64,000 bases of DNA from Whalleya microplaca (GCA_022497155.1 MU385746.1:310001-374000); one strand, 5' to 3'. Positions 34,215-44,915 are shown, counted from the first letter of the stretch. The notes: generated by a model not told the origin, from the letters alone. Made by a program: numbers and translations.

Positions 34215-35815
34215 CGCGGACGAGGCGGGGGGGAGATGGGTGCGTCCAGAAGAGGCTTTATGATGGTGGCGGTTAGTGATGGTGGTGGTGATGGCTGGAG
34301 TGTTGTTGAGGTCATGGGTCGATTGGTTTGGTTTGTCGGAAGAGGGAGCGCTTGGTATTGCGAAGTTGTAAACTGTATTGATACACTCGTCTTTGCGGAA
34401 TTGTAGATATTCGGCTGGAAAATTGGTCGAGGAAGTTTTTAGTGGAGCTGGCGGCGTCCCACTTGTCGATTGCAGGGGTCTTTTATAGTCGAACCCAGGG
34501 GTGTGTTGAGTACATATAAGCGCCAGAACTTTGAAGTCTGATAGACTAGATAGTTGTAAGAGAATTTCAAGCCAGATCTTTCCAAGCATATTTCATGAAA
34601 CTTCATATATGTTATACTTGATTTTTGGACAGCATCTCTTTCTGCCATTACATGAAATTGATATCAGAAGGTACAAATCCCTGCGGATTGTATAATGCTG
34701 GTGGCACCATCCACATAAAGTGATGACTAAGAACCAAGGAAGCCATATTGTAAAATAGAGTATTCACGGTAATGATACTTGGTCTTATATAATGAAAGAA
34801 ATAGAATGAGGGAGCATGACCATTAATATAGCTATCTAAATCTCAATAGATATTGTCGAAGTAGTGTAAAACCCTTTGTATTGCACAACCTGGCGATATC
34901 TCAGCTACACTGTTTAGACACCCCCATGCCTTTGGAAAGATTTCTTTCAATTTTTTGTGCTTTGGGGCCATTCGATATTTCGCTATAGCAAGGATCTCCC
35001 ATGTAATAAAGCTACCAAGGCAGTTGAGGGATCAATTATCACCACTAGGTTCTTTAGGACATCATGTACCCTACCTGCCAACCTACACATGGCAGAGGTG
35101 TGATTTGAAAGCTTGAGCCAAGATCTGTTTATCATGCAAGGGAATTAAATACATAATATCGGGTTCATAATCAAGCATTGGGCACAAATCAAGGATAACG
35201 GGAAAAAAGCTATTGTTCCATTAGATTCTGTGGTTTTATTCTTCTTCTTTTCTTTCATTGTGTCTGTTAGATTTGCTGTTGTGTCTGTGAGATTCGGACT
35301 GTTGTTTAAGTGTTGAGTTATAGCTATTTGATACAATTGCTTGATCAAGACCTTATCGTATCGACTATTGTATGATGTTTCTTCGTCTGCCTTGTATGGC
35401 ATTAGAAAGTTGTGCCATTAGCAGATATATATGGAGGCAGCTTTGCACTCGAGGAGAAACACCACCTGCATGAACTGTAGGTACGGACTGTAAGCCTAGA
35501 ACAAACCCCACTATTAGGGCTGAACCACGCTAATTCCCAGACTCCAGCTTCAGCTACAGCACCCCGCCATCCAAAATCAACCGCGTTACAGCGCGTCGTT
35601 CCGCCTCAACCATAACCACAACCTCGGACTACTTTCATACTACTACATACTACATACTACATACTACATCCAATATAGCTACCTTGCTATAACATCTTTT
35701 ACTGGATCATAAAAACTGTTCCTCGTTTTTCAGTAATCAGTCTATATACTCGAACAATTTGTTCTTTTCTCCATCCACACACTTGCAAAAAATCACTACA
35801 ACCGCCCTCTCCAAG
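34215..35815. other. Intergenic region between TMA23 and CDC26
   Basis: 1.6 kb, AT-rich in the middle (about 34.6-35.5 kb). It includes the TMA23 promoter on the left and the CDC26 promoter on the right, with a (TACTACA)4 repeat at 35641-35668. No supported gene. Confidence 0.5.
35641..35668. repeat. (TACTACA)4 tandem repeat upstream of CDC26
   Basis: Four perfect 7-bp units ending about 148 nt before the CDC26 ATG. Confidence 0.9.
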
Positions 35816-36574
35816 ATGCTCCGCCGGCCCCCGACGACCCTCACCCTAACAACCGAAGACGTAGCCTCATACGAGGACCGGCGCTTCCAGCAGCAAACCT
35901 CGCAACAATCGCAGACCCAAACCGAGGGCGCCTCCTCCTTCTCCCTCCCACCACCGCCCGGTCTGCGGTCCCGCAAACCGCACTCCGAGCCACCACACCC
36001 GTACTCGCACCCCCTGCCGCGCCCGAACACCACCACGACGAACGCCACCACGGCAATGGAGCTATCCTCCTCGCCCTCGCCCGAGCCCAGCAGCGCCGAC
36101 GAGGACATGGCCGACGCCGACGCCGACGCCTCCGACCCCTTCATCACCGCCCCCCGCCGCGCCCAGCAGCAGCGCGAGCAGTCGCCGGGCCAGGCGCGGA
36201 GCGCGTATATACAGCAGGTGCGCGCCACGCGGAGCCAGCAGCAGCAATTGCAGTCTCAAACTGGGCACGCGCCCTCCGCGTCTACCTCTTCTACTACTAC
36301 TACTACTACCACGCGCATGCAGCGGATCGCGGGCAGAGGGGGAGGAGCGGGTACGGGGGGAGGGGCAGGTGCAGCAGGAGGAGGGGGAGGGGGAGGGGGA
36401 GGAGTAGGAGCTACGACGACGCGTGCGGGTGCGTCTAGGCATGGGAGCGAGCCCCCCTTACATACGCAGGCGCCGCCGCCCGGGCGCGTGACCAGGAGCC
36501 GCGAGGAACGGATCGGGGTCGCGCCTGGGCCGGGGGCGGGCGGTGGTACAGGGGCGGGTGCGAGGAGGCGGTAG
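35816..36574 (+). CDS. CDC26: Cdc26-like anaphase-promoting complex subunit, extended
   Basis: Cdc26 is a small APC/C subunit whose extreme N-terminus inserts into the TPR superhelix of Cut9/Apc6. The frame from the ATG at 35816 begins MLRRPPTTLTLTTEDVASYE, closely matching the family N-terminus (MLRRKPT, then a hydrophobic strand and an acidic helix). The C-terminus has SREERIGVAPGPG, which corresponds to the family's second short motif (xxRIGxxPxP). In between are about 200 residues of low complexity: Gln-rich, Pro/Ser-rich, an Asp/Ala stretch, poly-Thr and a long Gly-rich run. Total 252 aa, compared with about 85 aa in human. A further in-frame ATG at 35759 would add 19 residues, but the N-terminal Met must be exposed for the known interaction, which supports 35816. 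Single exon, strongly GC-rich. Confidence 0.75.
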   Translation: MLRRPPTTLTLTTEDVASYEDRRFQQQTSQQSQTQTEGASSFSLPPPPGLRSRKPHSEPPHPYSHPLPRPNTTTTNATTAMELSSSPSPEPSSADEDMADADADASDPFITAPRRAQQQREQSPGQARSAYIQQVRATRSQQQQLQSQTGHAPSASTSSTTTTTTTRMQRIAGRGGGAGTGGGAGAAGGGGGGGGGVGATTTRAGASRHGSEPPLHTQAPPPGRVTRSREERIGVAPGPGAGGGTGAGARRR

Positions 36575-37139
36575 GATGGGCGGGCTGGGGAGTGGAATGC
36601 AATCAGCCATGCTTAGGTTATGGTTGTGGTGGCCAGCTGGGTGAACGTTGTCAGGTCCGTTGACTTTGGGTTAAGAATGGATGTAGAAGGGGCGTTGTCA
36701 TCTCGAATGGGTCGGCTCGATAGATGAAGTCTCGGTGATCGATCTAGAGGGGGTTTCATTAGGGGGTCTACAACCAGCGCTTGAATCTCGGAGGTGCTGG
36801 TATGGTCTGTCTGGTCAAGACTACTTACTATATGGTGGATTTGCACATTTGGCTACAGCATCGTCATCACAGCATAGCGAATGGAACAATAAAGTTAGGT
36901 AAACAGCGAAACATTTGCATTACTAGGCTAAACATGTGCTCGAAACAGCTCGAAACATGGGCGAACTTCAAAATCACAAACCTTACTTTTTGGACGCCTG
37001 TGTATGTGTGTGTGCCTCCCATCAGTGATAGATACTGAAGAGAGCAAAAGCAAATACAAACCTCACACAAGGCGGCGTCAGTCCAGCACAACAGTAATAA
37101 CTATTGCCTGGCCCAATCTGGTCTCACTCATCCACTCAC
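36575..37139. other. Convergent 3' flanks of CDC26 and the membrane-protein gene
   Basis: 565 bp between two convergent genes. No supported feature beyond presumed 3' UTRs. Confidence 0.4.
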
Positions 37140-37988
37140 TTACTGAGCTGCTGGCTGAGCTGCTGGCTGAGCTGCAGGCTTAGCAGCCTTAGCATCCTTC
37201 TTCCACAGGCCCTGCTGCACGCCGTGGCGGTAGAGCTTAACAGCCTTCGTGGCACGGTCGCGGAAAACATCCGGATTAGCGCGGCACTCGACCAGATCGC
37301 CCTCTCCCAGCTGCAGCATAATGGCACAAACCCGCGAGGCCATCTCATCGTCGTCCGAGAACGAGCGCACATCGTCCCAAATGGCATGTCCGAAGTACTG
37401 TCTCTGCACGGCGTCGAAGCTCTCGCCCATCGTGCCGCGCTGGCGCGTGATCGCGGCGCTCCACCCCAGACCCATGCCCACGACCCAGAGCAGGTGCACC
37501 AGCCCCCACGGCTGCTCCCACCACCACGAGGCCCCGATGATCATCATGCCCAGGGCGGAGTGGAGCAGCGTTACGGCGCGCGTGCTGTCCGTCGCGTCGC
37601 CCGGGGCCACGACGTAGTCGCTCAGGAACGCGTACGCGTAGAAGAAGAGGCTCCAGGCGGCCAGCAGCACGGCGACGGAGCCGGCCTTCTGCGCCGGCGG
37701 CCGCTGCGCCCAGGGCAGGGCGGGCCTGGGCCCGTGCGCCGGGCACGTCGCTTCCTCGGGGATGAAGGCCAGGTCGGGCTGCGGGATCCGCACGCCGTTG
37801 ACGATATGGTCGGGGATCACCAACTTGTCGGCGTCCTCGGACCGCTGCATGAGGCGCCCGATCGGGCCCCAGCTCAGTATGCTGGTCAGGATGCCCCCGA
37901 TGTATGATAAGGTGTAGCTTATGAAGACGACGGCTATAAACCCGAGGATAGCTATAGCCCCGGGGTGTAGGTCCGACTGGCCGGCCAT
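37140..37988 (-). CDS. Predicted multi-pass membrane protein, 282 aa, function unknown
   Basis: Single-exon frame with ATG at 37988. Hydrophobic segments lie near residues 10-37 (GAIAILGFIAVVFISYTLSY and following), 103-123 (VAVLLAAWSLFFYAYAFLS), 140-156 and 162-181 (GLVHLLWVVGMGLGWSAAI), so three or four membrane helices are likely. The C-terminal third is soluble and ends in the repeat AAKPAAQPAAQPAAQ. The segment between the first and second helices has a conserved-looking DKLVIPDHIVNGVRIPQPDL. I do not recognise the family. The frame is strongly GC-biased and lies between CDC26 and TAF2. Confidence 0.75.
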   Translation of the reverse strand: MAGQSDLHPGAIAILGFIAVVFISYTLSYIGGILTSILSWGPIGRLMQRSEDADKLVIPDHIVNGVRIPQPDLAFIPEEATCPAHGPRPALPWAQRPPAQKAGSVAVLLAAWSLFFYAYAFLSDYVVAPGDATDSTRAVTLLHSALGMMIIGASWWWEQPWGLVHLLWVVGMGLGWSAAITRQRGTMGESFDAVQRQYFGHAIWDDVRSFSDDDEMASRVCAIMLQLGEGDLVECRANPDVFRDRATKAVKLYRHGVQQGLWKKDAKAAKPAAQPAAQPAAQ

Positions 37989-38695
37989 TGTGCAAGATTT
38001 TGTTGTGTTGCTTACTTACTGTTGAAAAGGTACTTACTGTTAAGATGTCTGAGGATCTTGCTGTAAGGCTGTAAGTGTTGAGCTGAGTTGGTTTGATTTG
38101 GATAGAGTCGGAATACCAGCTCCGCCGGCCAGCTTAAATATATGAAGCTCTGGCACTATTGTTGAGAAACAAACAGATAGGTCTGTTCGCGAATAAAGCA
38201 ATAGTTCAACTACGACAAAGACTAAGCTCAGCAGAGTTCTTTGAAGGCGATAAACAAGCCCATACAAGGAGATTGTCCAATATGTTCACAATGAGTAAGC
38301 TCTACACTTCACATCACATCAGTCACCGTGAAAGGCCTAGCCCAAGAGGCAGGAAACCGTTCATAACATACTGGTAAAACGCGTTCATATTGCTATACAC
38401 ACAAGGGTTCCGTCTCTCTTATCTACCTATGGAAATTGAAAAGCAACGCCCTTTCCTTTTTGTGTGTGAACATGCTGCTCCGGACTCCAATGCTATGCAA
38501 ACCGTCACAACATGTAACTAGTGCCGACAGAGAGACCTGGTCCCCTGACCACCAGAAACATACAATACTATAACAAAGTCGTAATGAAAATTCGCGTGAA
38601 AAAAAAGCCCTTTTAACTGCTTGACTGCTTGACTGCTTGACTGCTTGACTGCTGGCCTAAATCAGACCATAAATCATGAGCAAAGGAAAACTCAA
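37989..38695. other. Intergenic region, membrane-protein gene promoter / TAF2 3' flank
   Basis: 707 bp holding the promoter of the membrane-protein gene and the 3' flank of TAF2, with an 8-bp tandem repeat at 38616-38653. No gene seen. Confidence 0.4.
38616..38653. repeat. (ACTGCTTG)4 tandem repeat in TAF2 3' flank
   Basis: Four perfect ACTGCTTG units plus ACTGCT, ending about 40 nt downstream of the TAF2 stop codon, so probably within its 3' UTR. Confidence 0.9.
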
Positions 38696-41600
38696 CTACT
38701 TGAATTTAATCTTGAACCTCGGCGGCGCCTTGGGGGCAGGCGGGGATGCAGACGATGGCTTTGCCGGCGCGACGTTTGGTGCTGCGGACGGGAGTGGCTT
38801 GCGCATGCCCATATCCGGAAGTGGCTTCCGCGGTTTGCCCCCTCCACTCGACTGAGTTTGACCTTGGCTTTGGGATGAAGAATTGGGAGCCGTAGAGCTC
38901 TGCGATGAAAAAGTCGGCGGCGAGGAGGTTGGCCCACTTCCTTGAGTGAGCGGAGGCGAAGCCAGGAATGATGTTGGCGGCCGCGCGCTGATATTGGACT
39001 TCTCAGGCTTCTCAGACTTTTCAGGCTTCTCGGGCTTCTCGGCCTTGCGATGCTTAGGCGTGGCACGAATCGACCCAGCCTCGGGCGTGTTCTTCGGGGG
39101 ACGGCGTAGTTTCTCCCAGGCGCGGAACTTGACCTTGACCAGCTTTCTCTGCTTAGGACGCTTGTCAAGATTCTGTAGCGCCGTGGATGGAATCCTCGAC
39201 GTGTTGAGCTTGATCAGCTTCGTCGGGCGGGGACCGTCGCTGTCGGTGCTCGCACGTTTGGGCGGCCGCGAGGATTTGGCCGATGCGAGAAGGCCGTTTC
39301 CGTTGACCTTAACAACGGGAGACGCTCTCGGCTCCGCCTGCGAGAGCTCTATGGTCGGTCGCACGGGGGCCTGGACTGAGATGCTATCTCGGTGAGACTC
39401 GCTCCGCTTAACTTTTTCTTGAGAGCCTGCTGGTGTAGCTGCCCGCGGGGTAGGGGTACTGCCCGATGGTTTCGATGGGATGCCCACCTGCTTAAGTGTA
39501 GGCATCTGTTTCGAATTCGTTGGTTGCTTCGGGGCAGGCGCTGACTTTGGCAGAGGCGTTGACTTAGGCAAAGGCGTTGATTTTGGCGCTGGCGTGGGCT
39601 TCGGCGTAGGTTTCGGCGTGGCAACAGGTGCCTTCGGTGCGGCGATGGTGGCTTGGGGCTTAGGACTTGTAGCGACTGGCAGCGGTGGAGGCTGGGCAGC
39701 AGCTGGCGACGAAGCCTTGGCGCTGAAACTCCCATGCCGATTCAAGTTCAGAGTGATCGTTCGCTTAGGCTCAGGCCTGGGCGATGAGGGCAGGGGTGCT
39801 GCATACGTCTTGCGTGGTGTCGTTCTCAGATGCCGCTTGAATTTCATGATGTACCTGTGCCGATTTTTCTCGCCGCGCTCGACAGTCCAGTACGTAGGAT
39901 ATTTGAAGTTCATCAGAAGTGACTGATCCTCTTCAACCAGGATAGAGCAGAGCTCGAGTATGTTGACTCTCTCCGCCACCGACAGGATAGGCGACTCGAT
40001 TGCCTTCCAGAGGGTTTCCTGCAAGTTCTCGTCTTCTGTCGTTTCTTCCTTCAGAGCCGCAAGGGCTGCGGAAAGATCCTCTCTGCGGGCCTTCGCTTTC
40101 TGCTTGGCTTCGATGATGGCAGTGTCCTGTTCTACGATCAGGCCATCCTCTGCCATCTGCTGTGCAGCCACCTGCTTCTCTGTGTCGTCGTTTTCCCCGA
40201 ATGCAATGCTAGCAAGGCCACGGCAGAGCGCCTTAAACAGTTGATCCCGCACAAAAGGGGAGGGATCAGTGCTAATCAAGGAAAGGAAAAATCGCAGGAA
40301 AGCCGGGTTGTTCGCCAGTAAGCCAAGTTCGATCAAGCACTCACACGCCTTGATACGGACAAGATCGCTTGTCTTATCTTGCAGATATTGAACGAACATG
40401 AGGGGGTTGAGAGGCATAATCTTGGCTTTCATCAGGCGGGAATAAGCATCCAGGGCCGCGGTAGTGAAGCAGTTGTGGTACGAAGGAGAATACTCGTCCA
40501 TCCTACGGTATCGTTCAATCTCCTCGATTGCTGCATCGCGGAACTCCTGGGGCTCTCTGTCGACATCCTCTTCCACATCCATTTCGTCGTCATCACCATC
40601 CCCAAACGACAAGGACATCGACATCTGTTTCTTAGCCTTCTTCTCGTCGGGAATCTGGCAGATCGCCAAAGCCTTGATCAATTTGCAGATGTAAAGTTGG
40701 TCCGAGTAGATGTTATCTGTGTTGTTGTTGGCCTGTATTTGCTCCAGGATAAATCGCCGCGCTTCCCTTGGACATTTGCCATCCTCGCCGCGCACGCGGG
40801 CCACGGCTTCAGGGATAGCACACTGGACTAAATATTGGCGTTTGTCCGAGAAGTTGTTTGGCCGGGGCGTATGCGTGTCCGGATAACAGAAGAAGTGCTG
40901 GAAAGCCTTCTGAAGATGCCGGAGACCGATCCAGTTCACGTGGTCATTAACCGCGTGGCGTGGAAGCTCAGTGGCCGCCATAATTCGTATTCCATAGTAG
41001 TACCGGGGATCCAAGAGGGTCCGGGTCAGGATGGTCGAGACCAAAGGATGGGGACCCGTCTTGGAGAAGCTCCGATGAAGGAAGAGCATAGAGTCCTGCT
41101 GGGCAGTAACGTCCCTATCTTGCTGCAGCTGAGAAGCGTACATGTAGGGAGGCAGGTTGGTTTTCATCTCGCAAATCCATTCAAAGTCGGCATCCATACG
41201 GATCCATTCGTAGGACTCCTGGTCCATCTTCGCTTCGGTCTCTTCGTCCCAGTCACGGAAATCCCACTCCTCGATCTCGTCCGGATGCTGCAGGACGTCT
41301 CCCAAGTAGTAGAGATCCTTCTGGCTTTCCTCGTTTCCCTTGGCATTGTTACTAGCTAATGCCCTTTCACGTTGTCGGCGGTTCCTCTTAAGACGCTTGT
41401 ACTTCGTGTTGTAGGGGATTTCGAATTTGACGGACTTGGCCGTTTCTTCTCGAATTTCGACGATATGCTCATAAGGGGTGCCGTCAGCCTCATGGATCCG
41501 GATTGTCATCGGCCCAGTAAACGACTGTTGAAGTTCTCCAGCGTAAATAGCGTGGTTCTCCTCCACGACGTCCCTCCAGAAGTCATTCTTATCGAGGGGT

Positions 41601-43510
41601 TTGGTCTTAGCGGCAGCAATGGCCTGGGTTTGAGATATCGTCATCTCAACGCATAATCGCTTCTTATTGAATCGTTGGAAAACGTCAAACCTAGGGCAGC
41701 CAGACCCAATCACCCACTGATTCCAAAAGTGCTCCAGTCGCGTATTTCCAGTTTTCTCGCATGCCCTCCGGAAAGCATCCGACATCAAGATCTCGTCAGA
41801 CGCTTGGCTAGACGTATTAGCTTTGCTGACCATCCGTGATATGATTCTCGTGATTCCTGCTGTGCCAGATGATTTAGAGAGGCGTCGGTCCAGGATAAAT
41901 AGGACAAGTGGCGCCTTCAGATTCATGAAATCGACTTCAAAGCTACCAAGGTAGAGATGTTCGCCGAGGTCTTGCAGAGAGGGTCGTTTCATATCAGCCT
42001 CGACAAGTCGATCTGCCATGGACTTTGTGCGGAATCGGAATTCATTGTTACCGCACAGCGTCTTCATGAAGTAGTCGGTCATGAACCACGCAATGCCGAC
42101 CACAAGCCAGATGTCTGCTTTCGTATTCGGAACGATGTTGACCCCAAACCACTGGCTTGCTAACGAGTATACTAGAGTCCTTGTAACATCAACTTCGGTG
42201 TCAATGATTTCTCGGGGAAAGAGAAGTCGAGTGCTGCACAAGGAGAACGCGCAAAGGGGAATGGTATCCTCCACCATGTCATCAACAAAGCAGACCTTGT
42301 AGCTCTCGAACGGATACCGACCGAAATGGAGCACAAAATGGTCCACAGCCGTGACGAGCGCGGCGCAGGTATTCCTGACCTCTTCTGCACGACCCGGAAG
42401 ACAGTATCCGTGTACCTTGGCCGCGCTGACACCCAGCCGGGTGTCATCTTCTTCGCTTCTGAATTCTGACCACAAGTCCACATGCTCAAAAGGTCCGACG
42501 GCAAAGCCAATGTGCTTAGCTGCCTTGTTCTTATCCACCTCGAACGTCATGGTCTTCTTGGTCTCATCGTCTTTGCTGACCACTTCCCCGGTCAGATACC
42601 CGGAGCAAACAACAGTCATCTCCAGGAGCTTATCCTCTTCGGTGAGTGCATACTCCCTCTTCCGGGGTTCTTCATCGCCGTGCTTTCGTTTGCGACTTCC
42701 GTTCACAGCCTCAGTGCCCCTAAACTGCTGCTGCGTAGCAAGGGCCTGGTGGAATGCATCGCCCAGCGTACGTGGACAGGTGATAGAGATCTTCCACGAG
42801 TTCCGACAGCCGGGATCGTCGATGCACGGGAAGATGGCAGAAGCCGTTCCCGGCTCGACCGAGTGTCTGGTATAGACGTGTGGATATCTCGAATCGGCTT
42901 CGTTAACGCCGACAAATTGCAGCCCATCGCATACATTTCTCAGCTTGAACGGGATGCTAATCCTATAGCCTCCGACTGTGCCGTCGGGGTGGAGGAGGAG
43001 GTCCTGTTGGTCCGACTTCTGAGAGTTGCGATTTTTCTGCAATACCGCGTCGACACTGGGGAGCTTGACTCGGATGGACCCGTTCAGAGGGGTGCAGCAC
43101 TTCAAGTCATGATCTAACGCCGGGACTTCCTTACGTCGGTGGTGTAGTAACGGCTCCATACGGTGCTTCCTAATCGCCCATTGTGGAGCCGACCACCGGT
43201 AGTGGTCAGGCGTGTCTATCCAGTCGCAAGGGTCTTTATATGAAGCCTCGACCTCGCAGTTGCTAACGGTGATCTTGGCCACGTCGATGTCGCACTGACG
43301 GGCATCGATGAAGACCTCGGACACATCGGCGGTAGGGACGATTAATATATCAGAGCGACCCTGGATGCGCCGTTCGCGGAAGTCGATATCGATCTCGACA
43401 TTCTGGTTGAAAACGACATAAGGGCGCGGAGGCGTGTCGTCGATGGGAGGCTCGGATGGAGGTGTATCGGCTGCCACGGCAGCAGGCTCTGGCTCTAGGA
43501 TGCCGGGCAT
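38696..43510 (-). CDS. TAF2: TFIID subunit TAF2, M1 aminopeptidase-like
   Basis: TAF2 helps TFIID bind core-promoter initiator DNA. This intronless frame encodes 1,604 aa from the ATG at 43510 (MPGILEPEP). The N-terminal half has the M1 aminopeptidase fold: VVFNQNVEIDIDFRERRIQG, then VGVNEADSRYPHVYT and IFPCIDDPGCRNSWKI. At the place of the HExxH zinc site, residues 448-456 read YSLASQWFG, and the later NEGFA motif is IWLVVGIAWF, so the metal ligands and catalytic Glu are lost, as known for TAF2. HEAT-like helices follow. The last ~350 residues are a disordered Pro/Lys/Ser-rich tail with repeats (KPTPKPTPAPKSTPLPKS, EKPEKPEKSEKPEKS) ending in basic FKIKFK. It is transcribed away from the SAS4-like gene's 3' end across a 1.4-kb gap. 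Confidence 0.93.
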   Translation of the reverse strand: MPGILEPEPAAVAADTPPSEPPIDDTPPRPYVVFNQNVEIDIDFRERRIQGRSDILIVPTADVSEVFIDARQCDIDVAKITVSNCEVEASYKDPCDWIDTPDHYRWSAPQWAIRKHRMEPLLHHRRKEVPALDHDLKCCTPLNGSIRVKLPSVDAVLQKNRNSQKSDQQDLLLHPDGTVGGYRISIPFKLRNVCDGLQFVGVNEADSRYPHVYTRHSVEPGTASAIFPCIDDPGCRNSWKISITCPRTLGDAFHQALATQQQFRGTEAVNGSRKRKHGDEEPRKREYALTEEDKLLEMTVVCSGYLTGEVVSKDDETKKTMTFEVDKNKAAKHIGFAVGPFEHVDLWSEFRSEEDDTRLGVSAAKVHGYCLPGRAEEVRNTCAALVTAVDHFVLHFGRYPFESYKVCFVDDMVEDTIPLCAFSLCSTRLLFPREIIDTEVDVTRTLVYSLASQWFGVNIVPNTKADIWLVVGIAWFMTDYFMKTLCGNNEFRFRTKSMADRLVEADMKRPSLQDLGEHLYLGSFEVDFMNLKAPLVLFILDRRLSKSSGTAGITRIISRMVSKANTSSQASDEILMSDAFRRACEKTGNTRLEHFWNQWVIGSGCPRFDVFQRFNKKRLCVEMTISQTQAIAAAKTKPLDKNDFWRDVVEENHAIYAGELQQSFTGPMTIRIHEADGTPYEHIVEIREETAKSVKFEIPYNTKYKRLKRNRRQRERALASNNAKGNEESQKDLYYLGDVLQHPDEIEEWDFRDWDEETEAKMDQESYEWIRMDADFEWICEMKTNLPPYMYASQLQQDRDVTAQQDSMLFLHRSFSKTGPHPLVSTILTRTLLDPRYYYGIRIMAATELPRHAVNDHVNWIGLRHLQKAFQHFFCYPDTHTPRPNNFSDKRQYLVQCAIPEAVARVRGEDGKCPREARRFILEQIQANNNTDNIYSDQLYICKLIKALAICQIPDEKKAKKQMSMSLSFGDGDDDEMDVEEDVDREPQEFRDAAIEEIERYRRMDEYSPSYHNCFTTAALDAYSRLMKAKIMPLNPLMFVQYLQDKTSDLVRIKACECLIELGLLANNPAFLRFFLSLISTDPSPFVRDQLFKALCRGLASIAFGENDDTEKQVAAQQMAEDGLIVEQDTAIIEAKQKAKARREDLSAALAALKEETTEDENLQETLWKAIESPILSVAERVNILELCSILVEEDQSLLMNFKYPTYWTVERGEKNRHRYIMKFKRHLRTTPRKTYAAPLPSSPRPEPKRTITLNLNRHGSFSAKASSPAAAQPPPLPVATSPKPQATIAAPKAPVATPKPTPKPTPAPKSTPLPKSTPLPKSAPAPKQPTNSKQMPTLKQVGIPSKPSGSTPTPRAATPAGSQEKVKRSESHRDSISVQAPVRPTIELSQAEPRASPVVKVNGNGLLASAKSSRPPKRASTDSDGPRPTKLIKLNTSRIPSTALQNLDKRPKQRKLVKVKFRAWEKLRRPPKNTPEAGSIRATPKHRKAEKPEKPEKSEKPEKSNISARPPTSFLASPPLTQGSGPTSSPPTFSSQSSTAPNSSSQSQGQTQSSGGGKPRKPLPDMGMRKPLPSAAPNVAPAKPSSASPPAPKAPPRFKIKFK

Positions 43511-44915
43511 TCTGGGCGTCTGCAATGCCGCTGTGGTGTCACGTAATCGTGTTCATCGGTATTCATCGGTAGATAGCATCGGTAGCTAGCAGCGCCAAAT
43601 CGAAGGCGTGTCAAAGTTGAAGGTGTTGGCGATGTATGTACGTATTGCTCGCCGAAAAGTAACACAAAGTATGGGAGAAGTGACTAAGGAGGCAGAGTAG
43701 CGGAAAGGCTGGCTACCTAAGTGATTCACTAACTAGTTGCGAGGAGGTCAGCGCGATTATGAGACGGCGGCAGATACTTCGCGGTAGACAAACCTAAGTA
43801 TCGAGTCGGGTGCGCGGCGGCTCAGTAGGTGGCGGATGTGAGGACCCCCGATGCAAGAAGGCACGAAAAGGCAGGATTTGGATGATACGCCAGGTACCTA
43901 GGTATCTTGCACTAAAACAACACCAAGGTACCAGTTGTCGACTTGGAGAGAGAGCGAGGTGACGACAACGGTGAACCTTGCGCGCCGAGTAAATTATTCG
44001 CATGAAGTGTTGAGTCGGCTTGGGGAGCTCTACTACCGCCTACTTTGTATGTATGTAGAGCTATCCACTGCCAGGTGAACAGTCTCAGTTGGTCCGTGCT
44101 TATCAGCCGCTCGTGATCAGACGCGACCGACCTATTACCTAAGTGACCCCATTTTATTGCAGGGAAAGTACGTCCGTACCTAAGTATCTACCGAAATTCC
44201 TGCGGAAGTCGCTCCCCTACCTAGGTACAGAATAGGAGGTAGTTGGAACCTCACTACCTACCCTCCAGGTTATTGATGATTGAAGGTTGAAATACTCCTA
44301 CCTGCATGAAGGGAAGATATATCTCAATGAATTCTTATCATTCTTCTTCTACAGCTTATTAGTTCTTAGACAGTCTCACAAAACTTGAATCGGAAGTCAG
44401 CTGTATAGTAATATCAAAGACTCATAGAGACTTGAACGACCTGAACAAGTAGAAACGCCGTCTGAATGCATCTAGATCTCCATGACCAGGCCACGGCACT
44501 TCCCATCAAGCCAGCAAGTTGACTCATCAGCAGGATTCACATCCCGCAATTGACACCAATTAACTCTAATGCAGTTCGAGATCATTCATCATGGCAATAT
44601 CAAATGCTTGTTGTGGTATATTAGCAATACAGGCTGTACTTTCATGGTCTCTACCGAGCACCTATTATGCATCTCTCTTTTATAACAAGCCATCGCTCCT
44701 TTTCTGTTCTTTTCTCGACTCCTTCATGTCCATCCTTGCTGCTCCACCAATGGACCCTTACATAGGGCCTGCACAGGTGCCTACGAAGGCCACATGCAGG
44801 TGGTAATCCGAACATCTACCTAGTTACCTAGGTTAGGCAGGCAGGCAGGCAGGCAGGTAGACAGGCATAGGAGTTTCGAAATCCGACATTGATTTATCAT
44901 TTACCGCGCCGCAAA
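43511..44915. other. TAF2 upstream region / SAS4-like gene 3' flank
   Basis: 1.4 kb with two TACCTAGGTA sites (43895-43904, 44218-44227), further TACCTA/TAGGTA half-sites, and an (AGGC)5 microsatellite at 44835-44856. No supported gene; a 71-codon frame at 44591-44806 (+) is not convincing. Confidence 0.5.
44835..44856. repeat. (AGGC)5 microsatellite
   Basis: Five AGGC units plus AGG, next to a TTACCTAGGTTA sequence. Confidence 0.9.

Noticed and set aside
33322..34263. 313-codon plus-strand frame opposite TMA23
   Set aside because: Antisense shadow of the Lys/Arg-rich coiled-coil coding region; poly-Ser/Phe composition and no homology, whereas the minus strand has a clear Tma23 N-terminus.
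37345..37995. A long minus-strand open frame (216 codons) overlapping the membrane-protein gene in another frame
   Set aside because: It is a GC-rich shadow of the 282-aa frame: Arg/Ala/Pro-rich translation, no domain, and codon bias fits the overlapping frame.
38696..43510. TAF2 gene read as an active M1 aminopeptidase
   Set aside because: The HExxH zinc motif is replaced by YSLAS and the downstream Glu motif is lost, as in TAF2; the long Pro/Lys tail also fits TAF2.
43511..43525. Five-codon extension of TAF2 upstream of the ATG at 43510
   Set aside because: That extension would begin with TTG rather than ATG; the first ATG in frame is at 43510.
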